From Ornithodoros turicata (taxonomy: Eukaryota > Arthropoda > Arachnida > Ixodida > Argasidae), in NCBI RefSeq assembly GCF_037126465.1, contig NW_026999407.1, forward strand, positions 744,001 through 808,000: a DNA stretch of 64,000 nt, given 5' to 3'. Position 1 is the first letter of the stretch, and each line of letters opens with the position of its first letter. The notes beneath the pieces are model-generated. The model searched no databases and was not told where the DNA came from. It worked only from the letters and a program-made list of their open reading frames with translations. Below, one piece after another: positions 33,265 to 43,045 of the stretch. Both the position numbers and the translations under genes were made by a program.

Positions 33265-33715
33265 GTCTACACACGTCCAAACATGTTGAAACACGTTCAA
33301 TGACGTCATAGAGAGGGATAGAGAGAGAGGAACAAGTGTGTCCAGGGGCGACTTCGATGGTTCGCCGCCCGTGTCTCAACACGTGCAAACATGTTCAAAC
33401 ACGCCTTAACATGTTCAACCACGTTCAGTGACGTCATAGAGAGGGAGAGAGAAAAACTAGTGTGTCCAGGGACATGTCGCTACAATGCAGCACTGAGACG
33501 GGACGAAGGGCGGTTAAAACAAGGAGACAAACGTATCTGCAAACTCTCAACTGACAGGAATTTATTTGCGCAGGCATATTTAAACAATCAAAAGGAAAAT
33601 AGGTGGTGTGCCCAGGGACGACGGTTCGCCCGTGTCTGAACACGTCCAAACATGTACAAACACGTCTTAACATGTCCAAACACGTTCAATGACGTCATAG
33701 AGAGTGAGAGGAAAA
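33265..33715. repeat. Three imperfect repeats with TGACGTCA (candidate control region)
   Basis: A block of the form CGTGTC(T/C)..ACACGTCCAAACATGTNNAAACACG...TTCAATGACGTCATAGAGAG occurs at about 33,267-33,330, 33,370-33,450 and 33,640-33,710. It lies between minus-strand genes to the left and plus-strand genes to the right, so it may act as a bidirectional promoter. A related word set occurs in the palindromic elements. Confidence 0.6.
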
Positions 33716-33722
33716 GCTTTAC

Positions 33723-33729
33723 TATAAAT
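33723..33729 (+). promoter_or_regulatory. TATA box for the 33,767 gene
   Basis: TATAAAT lies 38 bp before the ATG at 33767, downstream of the last TGACGTCA repeat. Confidence 0.45.
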
Positions 33730-33766
33730 GATGAAGCGAACGTTCGATCGTCATTCTCGTGCCATC

Positions 33767-33988
33767 ATGATCAGCTTGGTAGATCCTCGTAAGTAATACC
33801 CATGACGTCATCATCGTCGAAATGTTTGAAGAGTTTCGTTTCCAGTGTACAACACTTTTGCTGCGCGTGAAGTCGGTTTTTTCCCGCCTGACATATTTCG
33901 GGAGATTGGCAGCGCCCGCTTCTTCTGCACCAATTGCGGTAGATTGTGGTCCAAAGGTACGCTTCCTCGTTATTTTTTAATACGTTCT
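33767..33988 (+). CDS. Candidate two-exon gene with a Cys pair, 3' end lost to a repeat
   Basis: Exon 1 (33767-33788) is 7 codons plus one base and ends at a GTAAGT donor. Exon 2 begins at 33846 after a TTTCCAG acceptor and supplies the two missing bases, so phases agree across a 57-bp intron. Exon 2 has a FFPPDIFREIG segment and a CTNCGRLW zinc-finger-like pair, then runs into the ACAGGGTGTTTC repeat at 33989. A TATA box precedes it. It may be a small Polinton protein or the 5' end of another gene. No family recognised. Confidence 0.45.
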
Positions 33989-34259
33989 ACAGGGTGTTTC
34001 AAAAAACGTGTCATTCGGACTTTATAAAAAAACGGGGCGACGGAAAAATACGGGGTAAACGGCATTTGTGTGGCAACTGAATTTGCCACCTTGCAAAAAT
34101 ATTTTCATTTGATTTTAATTAAAATAAATTGCATTTCTTTAATTGAACTCCAAAATTTCTCAAGTCAACCTAACGTTTTTTTTTACAGAATTAGAGAGCC
34201 CGTAGCGAACTTAGTCAGATCCACTAAGAAATCCGCTCGATATTGCAAATGGAACTGCC
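33989..34259 (+). repeat. ACAGGGTGTTTC repeat, copy 2
   Basis: Near-identical to 29769-30040 in the same orientation. It separates the truncated 33,767 gene from the polymerase half of PolB. Confidence 0.75.
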
Positions 34260-35905
34260 CAATGCTGTATTTCAGAAAGATTGCGCTAGAGACGGATGGG
34301 ATATAGATATCTTACGCACCGTGTCCCTCGCCAGTTATGCGTGGAGTAGCGCTTTGAAGCTCACCAATGTCAAACTCGAGCTCATAAGCGACCAAGAGAT
34401 GTGCGAAACGGTCGAGAAGGGAATCAGGGGAGGCATTTGTAACAGCTTCCACAGATACTGTCGGGCTAATCACGAGGGGTGCGACGATTACGACCCCCAG
34501 AAAGAAAAGACTTTTATCCAGTATCTCGACGTCAACAGTTTGTACCCGTACGCGATGACTTTCCATCTCCCGACAGGTTCTTTTGAATGGGTCGATCCTT
34601 CGACGTGGAGCGAGATCGATTTTCTCAACATTCCTCACGATTCGGAAGTGGGTTACGTCTACGTAGTAGACTTGTCGTATCCCGTAGAACTGCACGCACT
34701 CACCAGGGATTTTCCCCTGGCACCCGAACATACGTGCGTGGACGAGAACGAACTGTCCCCCTACCAGCAGCACTTGAAAGATGCGTTGGCGCTGAACACC
34801 CCTCCCACAAAAAAACTCTTGCTGACGTGTTACGACAAAGAACGCTACGTCGTTCATTATTCATTGCTCGCACTGTACGTGAGGTTGGCCATGAAAATAA
34901 AACGTGTTCACAGCATCATCTCGTTCCGGCAAGACAACTTTTTTGCGAACCTTCGTGCAGAGGAACGTCGCGTTGGGGAATGCCGCGTCCACGAAATTCG
35001 AGCGACTTCTGTACAAAACCATGTCGAACAGTACGTTCGGTAAGACGATACAAAATGTGAGACGCATGAAAAAGTATGCCCTAGCCTACGACAAAGAAAC
35101 CGCGCTCCGAAAAGCTAGGTCCGTCGACTGCCAGCATTTTATCATTCTGAGTGACAAGTACGTGTACATCTTATACGAGATGAAACAGCGTCGCATCAAA
35201 TGCACGCATCCCCTTTACGTGGGCTTTGCCATTCTAGAAATATCCAAAGTCCGAATGTACAGCTTCATCTACGAGTCTCTCTTTTCTCGCTTGACGTGTC
35301 CAGTGCAATTGATCTATAGCGATACGGACAGCATAATGTTTTCTCTCACGTGTGAAAGCCTTGAAGAGCAGCTGATGAAAATTGAGAGTGATCTAGATCT
35401 GTCCTCCTATCCACCGGACCGGCCACTTTTCAACGACGAGCACGCGAACGAGATGGGGTACTTCAAAGACGAGACGGGAGGTGGTGTTATTCAGGTAGTC
35501 GTAGCCATCCGAGCGAAAATGTACGGCATTCTCTTGGCTGGGTCACACAAACAGATCGCGAGAGCGAAAGGAGTTAAGAACGACGTGGTGATGAAACATT
35601 TATTGCACGAAGTGTACCGAGATTCTCTATTCAATGAAAAGGCAGTCTCTCAGAAGCAGTGCACCATCCAGAGTATAAAGCAAACTATGTACACCATTTC
35701 GAGACTCAAGAAGAGCTTGGTCCCCTACGACGACAAACGCTATCTCGTGGATGCCGTACACTCCTTCCCTTATGGAAGCTGCGAACACGGTAAGCTTTGC
35801 TGGTGTTTTGACGCGTATCGCATTACGATAGTACTCCCTCTTTGTGCAGCAACGGAAAACCCAGAAGAGAGCCCGAGACCGTCGTCGTCGTCAGGCATCG
35901 AGTAA
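34260..35905 (+). pseudogene. POLB: Polinton PolB, polymerase half (plus strand)
   Basis: Opens with an SYAWSSALKLTNVKLELI block and a GIRGGI motif, then LDVNSLYPYAM (motif A, catalytic Asp). A frameshift in the run of six T near 34,940 follows. The next frame gives KTMSNSTFGKTIQN (motif B) and IYSDTDSIMF (motif C, both catalytic Asps), then a KDETGGGVIQ thumb region with RAKMYGIL and DDKRYLVDA. A 60-bp GTAAGC...TGTGCAG stretch (35790-35849) near the end looks like an intron and keeps frame either way. AATAAA follows at 35942. Catalytic residues are intact, but the exonuclease half lies inverted elsewhere. Confidence 0.92.
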
Positions 35906-35941
35906 CCGTGGACCAAAGAGCTGCACGCGCATGTAATCGAG

Positions 35942-35947
35942 AATAAA
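35942..35947 (+). terminator. Polyadenylation signal of PolB
   Basis: AATAAA 37 bp after the PolB stop, followed by a TC repeat (about 35,957-35,985). Confidence 0.6.
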
Positions 35948-35951
35948 AGTT

Positions 35952-36221
35952 CTAGTCTCTAGTTCTCTCTCTCTCTCTCTCGCAGACAGGAGAAGCACGG
36001 GTCATCGTGGCAGTGTGGTAGCGGAATGGGTGTACGAAAAGAATGACCATTCCGTCATCGTACTGGTATTGTGACCAGCGCAATGACGACGTTACGATGA
36101 AGATTCCCCTTTTCTGGCACATCTGATCATCTCGTAATGCTCTGTTCGTGAGATTAGGCAAGACAGGGAGGGTGCAGGCATCTATCGTCGAACTTTTTTT
36201 TTGTATGTATTCCATAAACAT
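35952..36221 (-). CDS. Unidentified 89-codon minus-strand ORF
   Basis: Open between PolB and the next minus-strand gene. Its C-terminal end is encoded by the (TC)n repeat (Arg-Glu run), which makes it doubtful. No domain. Confidence 0.25.
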   Translation of the reverse strand: MFMEYIQKKSSTIDACTLPVLPNLTNRALRDDQMCQKRGIFIVTSSLRWSQYQYDDGMVILFVHPFRYHTATMTRASPVCERERERTRD

Positions 36222-36256
36222 GTTTCAGTGAAAGAAAACACAGAGTCTCGTCAAAG

Positions 36257-36721
36257 TTATTCGGACTGTTTAATGCGTTGCATGTCAATAACCCAGCGGT
36301 ATTTCAATAAATCAATGACAAAGTTGACGATGTACACTGCTTGCAAATGTCGCTGCTTCCACAGGGCGTGCTTAATCTGAGCGATGGCACGAGCGAGAAG
36401 GTCCACGATGTCTGCAGCGATGTAGTTGAATTCTGCGTTGGCCAAGCTCACAAATTCGCTCATCAGTCCCAGGGGCCTGCCCGGAACCGTTATACAGACG
36501 TTCTTGTAACGGGCGTAGATCCGACGCACCATCTCCTGCAGCGGCCCCGGCGAGATCTCTCCTATATTGCCAAAGCCTACCATGTGTATCACGTAGCGAA
36601 AAGCAGTGATGACGAGCTCATTGCGGGGACTTTCGCTGCTGAAACATTCCTTCTCCACTTCTTCCCAAGAAACGTGGGTGCGGGAACAATTTTGTAATGA
36701 GTGGTAGCTGAACATCTTCAC
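36257..36721 (-). CDS. Unidentified intact 154-residue gene at the Polinton edge
   Basis: A single uninterrupted frame with hydrophobic/helical periodicity in its second half (ADIVDLLARAIAQIK and a VNFVIDLLKY segment). A TATA box (minus strand, 36752-36759, TATAAAGG) is 31 bp upstream of the ATG, which is good promoter spacing. No family recognised. It lies next to the polymerase gene and is divergent from the GC-rich stretch at 36,760-36,960. It is intact while the neighbours are frameshifted, so it is worth a profile search. Confidence 0.55.
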   Translation of the reverse strand: MKMFSYHSLQNCSRTHVSWEEVEKECFSSESPRNELVITAFRYVIHMVGFGNIGEISPGPLQEMVRRIYARYKNVCITVPGRPLGLMSEFVSLANAEFNYIAADIVDLLARAIAQIKHALWKQRHLQAVYIVNFVIDLLKYRWVIDMQRIKQSE

Positions 36722-36751
36722 GTATTGATGACGCGAGCGCGGTGCGCGCTG

Positions 36752-36759
36752 CCTTTATA
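36752..36759 (-). promoter_or_regulatory. TATA box for the 154-residue gene
   Basis: GTATAAAGGC on the minus strand, 31 bp from the start codon. Confidence 0.55.
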
Positions 36760-36945
36760 CAGATAAACGCGCGCGCGCAAAGAAAGGAGAGCGAAACCGA
36801 AACTCAGAAGCCACCCGTCGCCGCTAGGAGCGCGCGCGCGCAGCGGAGAGAGGAAACTGAAACAGCCCGCGGGCGGGCGGCGCAGAGAGCGCTAGGAGAG
36901 CGCGCGCGCTTGCGCGGTCGGGTGGAGCAGAGGGCGCTAGGGCGG
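36760..36945. other. GC-rich (GC)n stretch
   Basis: Dense GCGCGC words and GAAACTGAAAC/GCGCTAGG repeats, with no gene. It could be the remains of the Polinton end or a CpG-rich regulatory stretch. Confidence 0.4.
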
Positions 36946-37467
36946 AAGGTCCGCCGGAATAGGTTGATCTCAAGTGAGACTTCGTTGCCACATTTTTTGC
37001 ATGTAGATCCTTGCAGCGATCGTATACGGTGACATCAAACCTAGCGGGTCGTATATGCTTTGAGCCGTCTGCAACACCTTCCTCTTCGTCCATACAGCAG
37101 GCCTTCCACCTTGAAGAAGGTTGGTAGCATTGTAAAAGAGGGAGTCCTGTTCCGTATCCCACTTCATTCCCAGAACCTTTATCACGCTGGGATCTTCAGC
37201 GAAGGGCGAGACTTCCTCCGGGTCCTGCACGTACAAAGCGTTCAGCTGTGCTGAGTTGGAGGCCCATTTCCGCATGTTCATGTTTCCCTTCTGCATTATA
37301 TTCTTCACCTCGTTGTACACGTTGATAGCGGCTTCCTCGCAGTCAGCACCAGATATAAAATCATCGACATACGTACAATCGTTCAACAGTCTTGTTGTTT
37401 CCGGGTAGTCTACTTCGGACTCTCTCAACAGTTTCTTCAATGTCGCAGCCAAATTCAGTTGCCACAC
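36946..37467 (-). pseudogene. BEL/Pao retrotransposon reverse transcriptase fragment
   Basis: Minus-strand frame with CTYVDDFISGA (the catalytic YVDD box), VLGMKWDTEQDSLFY and a TKRKVLQTAQSIYDPLGLM block, which together are diagnostic of BEL/Pao pol. Only the palm-to-connection part remains. A stop interrupts it just after KMWQRSLT. The left and right parts of pol and both LTRs are absent. Confidence 0.92.
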
Positions 37468-37546
37468 AAGCGCCGTTTACCCCGTATTTTTCCGTCGCCC
37501 CGTTTTTTTATAAAGTCCGAATGACACGTTTTTGAAACACCCTGTA
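37462..37546 (-). repeat. ACAGGGTGTTTC repeat, truncated inverted copy 3
   Basis: Matches the first 85-90 bp of copies 1 and 2 in inverted orientation, then passes into BEL/Pao sequence at a TGTGGCAACTGAATTT microhomology. Confidence 0.75.
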
Positions 37547-37786
37547 TATATACTCATGGAACGATGCGACAGCACCAGAGGACACGTGTTTCGCCGTGTT
37601 TGCGGCTCGTCATCCCTGGGTAGCAGCGCATCGTTGGGGATTGGCAAACCAGGGTCACTCAGCGAGCGATATACACCTGGGAGCGTGACTGAGCACTCCT
37701 CAACGCCACAGTGCAAGCCAGTGAATTATGAAGAGGGGAAAAAGCTATTAAAGAAATAAGTAAATGACGCTAGACGTGTTTGAAAT

Positions 37787-37806
37787 ATATATATATATAT
37801 ATATAT
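37787..37806. repeat. (TA)n microsatellite
   Basis: About ten TA units. A second TA tract is at 38263-38297, just upstream of exon 2A. Confidence 0.85.
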
Positions 37807-38074
37807 ACTTGGTGAATGGGGTTCGGACGACCGCGAATATATGTAGCTGAAATGAAAATTGAAACACAGACTACGAAGGTACGGGAAGTAAGAAAAAAGG
37901 GGATAATTTATTTACATTTAAGATACTTGGAATGCTAAAAGGGTTGTCCGCCGTAACGTATGAACGTAAAGTAACGAATATGACTCAGACAACTGCCACG
38001 TGGCATACTTGCACCGATTGTGACGTTACCCAGGAAACCTATTTAAGCAATATGCAACCCTTGTACCACTTTTG

Positions 38075-38115
38075 TCCTGACGAAGACAGTGCCACTGTCG
38101 AAACGTCGACCATTC
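38075..38115. repeat. Possible Penelope-type terminal motif
   Basis: CCTGACGAAGACAGTGCC followed by CGAAACGTCG resembles the short inverted-repeat motif often found at Penelope-like element ends, and a GIY-YIG fragment lies 350 bp downstream. A similar motif is at about 39,122-39,160. The link is an inference. Confidence 0.35.
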
Positions 38116-38249
38116 TTTTTTTTAATCTATGTGTTAAATTGCGCATTAAATAAATTAGTTTTTGTTAACGTTCCTGTAATCTGTAGTACAAGTCTTATTA
38201 TTTCACTTGTATTCAACTTCGTAGCCGTCTGATATATTAACCTATTTGT

Positions 38250-38299
<50 letters not shown>

Positions 38300-38320
38300 A
38301 CCTTATATTTCCTTCTACAG

Positions 38321-38369
38321 GTCCTACTGCTGCCAGACTGAAGCTATTGACGGATGCACTGACCTCGGG
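38321..38369 (+). CDS. Exon 2A of the cysteine-rich secreted peptide family
   Basis: A 49-nt exon between a TTTCCTTCTACAG acceptor and a GGGGTAAGT donor. It takes one base to finish the split codon of a phase-2 first exon, then gives 16 codons containing a Cys pair and a GCTDLG end, and leaves at phase 0. Exon 2B at 47,728 has the same phases, the same GC-x-DLG ending and the same type of donor. The next exon of matching phase is 3A at 40,842. Without the paralogue this would look like noise; the match makes it convincing. Confidence 0.6.
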
Positions 38370-38439
38370 GTAAGTAAATATTCGGAACAAGTCAAAGCAA
38401 CGGTGTGGGCGAGTTGGCACATACGGACATGGCGGGAAG

Positions 38440-38640
38440 GAACATGCAAACCTTATGTCCAGTGCCGATGTAATATTGTATGTGAGATAAGACTTTCCTG
38501 TGGCAAGACCTACGTGGGCTAAACAGGACGATGCGTTAATGACAGACTCCGGGAACATGCCAGGTCACTCACACACGGGGAGCAACCTATAGCCATTCAC
38601 TGCCGTGATTGCGGATGCCGGGAGATGACATAACGAAAGA
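38440..38640 (+). pseudogene. Penelope-like GIY-YIG endonuclease fragment
   Basis: The frame reads CNIVCEIRLSCGKTYVG, a stop, then TGRCVNDRLREHARSL and CRDCGC. This is the GIY-YIG nuclease core with its Arg and His. It is interrupted by a stop and by the MITE at 38,661. Unlike the element at 9,440, it is on the plus strand and has a different motif set, so it is a separate family. Confidence 0.75.
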
Positions 38641-38660
38641 AAGAGAGCACTCCGACTTAA

Positions 38661-39095
38661 GCGTGAACCGCATGGTCCGAAAAGCGTCCGAATTCTTTCC
38701 GAACCGAATTCGGGACCCAACTTTTTTCGGAGAACAGAATTCCGTGCCGAATTCGGCCCGATCTGGCCAAGCCAGATTTTTCCTCCGAAATGGGAAGTGA
38801 CGCCAACCGAAAAAGTAGAAGCATCCAATGGCTATCCAACCGGAAGGAGAACCATAGCAACGATGACGTAGCAATAGGGTTGACTGTTACCGTGTGTGCG
38901 ACTTCTACCCCTATGAATACAGGGATTATCTCATTGACCTGTAAGGTTGAAAGGCGATGTTCCGCAAGGCCAGAAGTCTTCGGCCGAAATCCGGGGTGCA
39001 TTTCGGTAGCATGCGGTGATGCACAGAAAAATGTTCGGTCCCGATTTCGGTTCGGCCAGTTTTCGGCCAGTTTTTCGTGCCATGCGGTTCGCCCT
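38661..39095. mobile_element. 435-bp MITE with TTAA duplications
   Basis: TTAA flanks both sides (38657-38660 and 39096-39099). About 60 bp of inverted terminal repeats share GAACCGCATGG and a TCCGAAAA/ACGAAAAA block. The target choice fits a piggyBac-type transposase. No coding capacity. Confidence 0.75.
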
Positions 39096-39179
39096 TTAAC
39101 GTAACAAATAACAACTTTAAGCAGACGTTTCGCCTGTCATACGACGGGCATCATCAGTGCTAGACTGAGCGGGAGAGCC

Positions 39180-40841
39180 AACAACCAGTCGCTACTTAAG
39201 GAGATGACAGTATTGTTCGGGAAGGGGGCCACGGTTTTTGTTACAATGCAAGGGATCAGCGCGTATCCGAGTGATATGGTTTTCTGTAACGCTTCAGCTG
39301 CTTATATTTCATTGTGTCGATGCATAGCATAGCATAAAACAAAATCAAGATTTGTTACTTTTTTATTTACTTGCCTGTTAGCGCCGCGAAGGAACTGTGG
39401 CTATGAGCGGCGTACAGACGTGGACAGATGGAGAGAGGGGTTCCGCCTTCAGAAGGAACTGTGCCGACATTCGTCTGGAAAGTCTACGGAAAACCCATTT
39501 TGTTAGTGAACTGCCGTTTTAAGTGCGTTACACTAATGTCCAACCGTTACAGCATTTGCCGCCACGCTATTTCCTCTACATTGTGTGATAATGTTTACAA
39601 CGCTTTATAGACTGTGGTGTGTCGTATTATAGATGCCAATAAAACATATTGTTGGCTTCGCACGCACTGTCCTCTACATCCGGTAATTTACAGCAAAATA
39701 ATACTGAAATATTTTTTTCTAAAAAGGGAGAGCGTGGGGAATGGGTCCGGTGTGGCAAACCGAGATCGGATCTTATAGCGTCCTCGTTAAACTGCACCGG
39801 TGCGACCCGGTGCGGCTTGCCATCCTCGATAAACTGCACTGGAACGCACTGAAGGTCCTCGATTTAAGGGAGTGCACCCGTTCAGTGCAGCACTAAGTTG
39901 CCCCGAACCCACACCGAGAAAATGGGTCGAGCGCCAGAGTGCAATCCCAAGAAGCGTCGCGGTTACCGGAAGCTCGGAGGAAGGCGGAAGCGGCAAGAAG
40001 CGGCAAGTAGCCGAGCAAGTAGCAGCCACAGAAATCATAAGGAGAGGCTAGAAGAAAAGCTGGGAGAGAGAGTGATATGGGAGAGCAATGTCCAAGTCAG
40101 TGGGGCGCCATGATCGATATTTTCGACTTGCCACAGCCTTTCCACGTGTGAAGACCAGGCACGTTCGGCGCAATGGTATCCAATCCAATGCAAGTTGCTT
40201 CCGCTGGGCTACGTGTGTAGTGTCGTGTGTGTTTGTTTTGTCTGTCATCACCTGTGCGCTTGGACTCCTTAAGGGATGAGTACCGTTCGGTTGAAATCTT
40301 GGAGACACCATTTGTAAGACGTTAGACGTACCGTATCGATCATGGCGGCTCCCCTTCGGTTTCTAGGTATTAGGAGAGTTCTGGTTATGGTAGCAGCAGA
40401 CAGCAATCGTCAGCATGCCATTCGATCGATGCCTACGAGCCACAACGAGCACAGATCTCTAGGTGGCGCACGCTAGAGTCCACTAGATCCACCAGTGCGG
40501 TGCAGTTTCGTGTTCGATAATGCCTCCGCCGAGGGCACCACCACTGTAGAGGGGGGCCACGCACCACGGTGGCTTCCGGGCAATTCCGGTGCAAGTTCAT
40601 CCAGGACGCTATTATTGTTCTCGGCGGAGCTTTTGTAGGGTCCCTAGCCGGTCCGCTCGGCACCTGACGGGCTATGCTGTTCGGGTCCTGTTAAACGAGT
40701 AGATTTAAAAAATTCGCGCCTAAATACCATGGGCCTTACCTGCTTATCTCTGGCATTCGACATTGGTTACATAAAAACGTATTTGCGAATTACAGATGTT
40801 GGCAACGTTTCTAATTGAAAACACTTTCTTTTCGCCTCTAG
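39180..40841. other. Intron-like stretch without recognisable gene
   Basis: Between exons 2A and 3A. It holds short ORFs and a GC-rich stretch at 39,740-40,080 that repeats AAACTGCAC(T/C)GG words. I identify no gene. Confidence 0.4.
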
Positions 40842-40955
40842 TGTAATCAAGGAAAACAAAACAACCTCCGTTGCAGCGACGGCTGTATCTGTACCACGTC
40901 CAGCTGCGCTTTGGGGTCTACGTATTACTGCAAAAAAGCTGAGTACCTCACATAA
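40842..40955 (+). CDS. Exon 3A (last exon) of the cysteine-rich secreted peptide family
   Basis: After a TTTCTTTTCGCCTCTAG acceptor the exon begins in phase 0 with a Cys codon and runs 37 codons to TAA. The cysteines are spaced C-x9-C-x3-C-x1-C-x4-C-x7-C, followed by Lys-Lys. Exon 3B at 51,204 has exactly the same length and spacing, although most other residues differ. That is the pattern of a disulfide-rich, knottin-like secreted peptide under selection on its scaffold. AATAAA follows at 40,981. Tick saliva and arachnid venoms carry many such peptides; I do not assign a target. Confidence 0.7.
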   Translation, partial: CNQGKQNNLRCSDGCICTTSSCALGSTYYCKKAEYLT

Positions 40956-40980
40956 AGCTGATGAACATCGAGCCGACTGC

Positions 40981-40986
40981 AATAAA
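40981..40986 (+). terminator. Polyadenylation signal after exon 3A
   Basis: AATAAA 26 bp after the stop. The 3' UTR shares a GATGAACATCGAGCCGACTG-type stretch with the 3' UTR of exon 3B. Confidence 0.6.
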
Positions 40987-40999
40987 GGTTACAAAACGT

Positions 41000-42890
41000 C
41001 CTCTCTGATGTATCTTTCTTGTGATACGCGTCTCACTGTTTGCCGTTACTACTCCATTTATGGTTGTTGTTGTGATGCGAACAAAGACCGTCGTCTGAAC
41101 TTGTTGCAAATACGTTAGACAGAACAGCCTTCGCCCAACTCCACAAAACGTTCACATGTGTCGTGCAAGTATTCCAAGGTGCGGTGAAGCCTTGACAGAG
41201 AGAGTGAAAAGACTGTCTGGTGAACCACAAAATCTACTGTTGTTTTAGTTCTCGAAGTACAACACAGTTTACGTGTGAACACTGACTATGCACTGACGTG
41301 CATTCCTCAAGAACCTGTTTCCAGGTACACCACTTAAAAAAAAAAATCCCTCAGTGGGCTGTGTCCGTGAACGTACCTGGCGTGAGAGGAAAGAGTTCAC
41401 GGACGAAAAACTAAGAAACAGACAGGACGTGCGCTAACTTCCAACCACGTTTATTGAAAAAAAGAAAGGAAAAGGAAAACGTGTCATCATTCTGGGCACA
41501 GCTCAGCTGTCTCAAATGTCTCAATGCCAACGAGTCCAATCCTCAACCCTTCTCAAATTACTTCGACGTCCTCGAAAGAAACGAAATCAAGGTCGGATTT
41601 GCTATTATAGCAGAATGCGTTCCATTCCCCGGTTAAAGCACGTGGAGTTTCAACTAAATCTGTTTCGTGCCAGTCCGCAATAATCCAAGCATAGTTTGGT
41701 TATCTCTGGTCCGCTACGTACTTGCCATGTCACAGAAGTGAAATTGAGGCCACCAATTTCTCGGTGCGATACTGCGTTATGTGCACAACACTCTGCAGAG
41801 TACCACATATATGTATTATTCCTGTGTATCGGTAAATACATACCTCGTCTGCACTGGTGTTCGCATCGTCAGACGTCACAAGTTGAAACACTGGTGTCGG
41901 GACTGCCGTTCCTGTGGGAAGTTTTCGACCCTCCGCTGCTACCATTTCGTACAACTCGTCAGAGAAATGTAGATGGGTAGAAATCCAGCGAACCGGTAGA
42001 ATGTAGGAAGGGAGTTGCCTCAGGACAGAAGCTGCCGATATTTCGAACAGAGACTGTTCTTCTTCTGGGCACCGTCCTCATCATTGGCATGGTATTTAAA
42101 GGGTTAGGTGTGACGTGTTTAAAGGTTCATGCGAATTGTGGGTCAACAGCCCGGAGGGAAGAAAGGTTCCGTACGGGCTTTTACGGCCGGAGTGAATGGC
42201 TGCTTTGTTAGAGTGTGGAGGGGATTATGTGAACGTAGTGATCTAGGCTACAGACCGGTTACAGAAAAATGGAAGGTTGAAGAAATGGGTTGAGCAAATA
42301 CGGCGTGGCGCACGAATGTCTTGACCAAGCGCTTGCAACAACTTTCATTTCCGTTCATTTTCCATTGGAATCTTGTGGCACACAACGTCCGTTGTCGAAA
42401 GAGCACACTTGGTGTATCCCCGAACATTACAGTAGATACCTGGTGTCGCTGTCAGGTGAAGCTTTGTTCAATTTCGGCAGGAACTGAAGTTTTTTGCGTA
42501 CACAAACCTCGCAAGGCCACAATAAACGCCGTCGCCGTGCAATATGGTTGGGAGGAGAGCAAACAGAGGGCGCTGACAGTATTTTGGGATACTGTTTCTC
42601 CGATATTTTGAAGTATTGTCTCAGTAATTCTTGTGATTCTAAAAGTAGTGTTTATTGGAGATTAGTAGCCGGTCGTAAGTTCATTGTGCATTACTTAGGT
42701 ATCACGTGATAGGGGTACTCCCATCATGACTTTTTTAGCTGTTACGGGGTGCAACCTACCGTCCGATTTAATTTTTCTAATTTATGTTGTGTAATAATTA
42801 ACCCGCTTTGAGTGCTCAGGCTCTATGTGAGGCATCACACAGGCAAACACTACCAGGTCGCACACAGAGACAGGGGGTCAAATTTCACTT
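41000..42890. other. No recognisable gene
   Basis: No coding or RNA gene seen. A GATATTTCGAACAGAGAC...CATCATTGG stretch near 42,048 has the look of a Penelope-type end motif. Confidence 0.4.
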
Positions 42891-42897
42891 TACAGTT

Positions 42898-43045
42898 CCT
42901 TTAACTACATGTAGTTAAACTACTAGTTAAATTACCTGATTGTACTTAAAAAGTAGTTATTAACTTCTTGCACAAATGTAGTGGCAACTACTAGTTAAAC
43001 CACTATTTTAAGTAGTTAACTACAGTAGTTAGGTTAGTGAAGCCG
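42898..43045. repeat. AGTAGTTAACTACT-rich subterminal block (left)
   Basis: Many copies of (A)GTAGTTAA and inverse TTAACTAC. A partner block is at 47,306-47,452, ending near CATCACTG. Together they look like the subterminal repeats of an older hAT-like non-autonomous element into which the complete hAT at 43,688 was inserted. The left terminus is not clear. Confidence 0.5.

Noticed and set aside
34904..34960. A Walker-A-like SGKTTF word suggesting an ATPase
   Set aside because: It lies in the wrong frame of PolB next to the frameshift, and there are no Walker B or other ATPase motifs.
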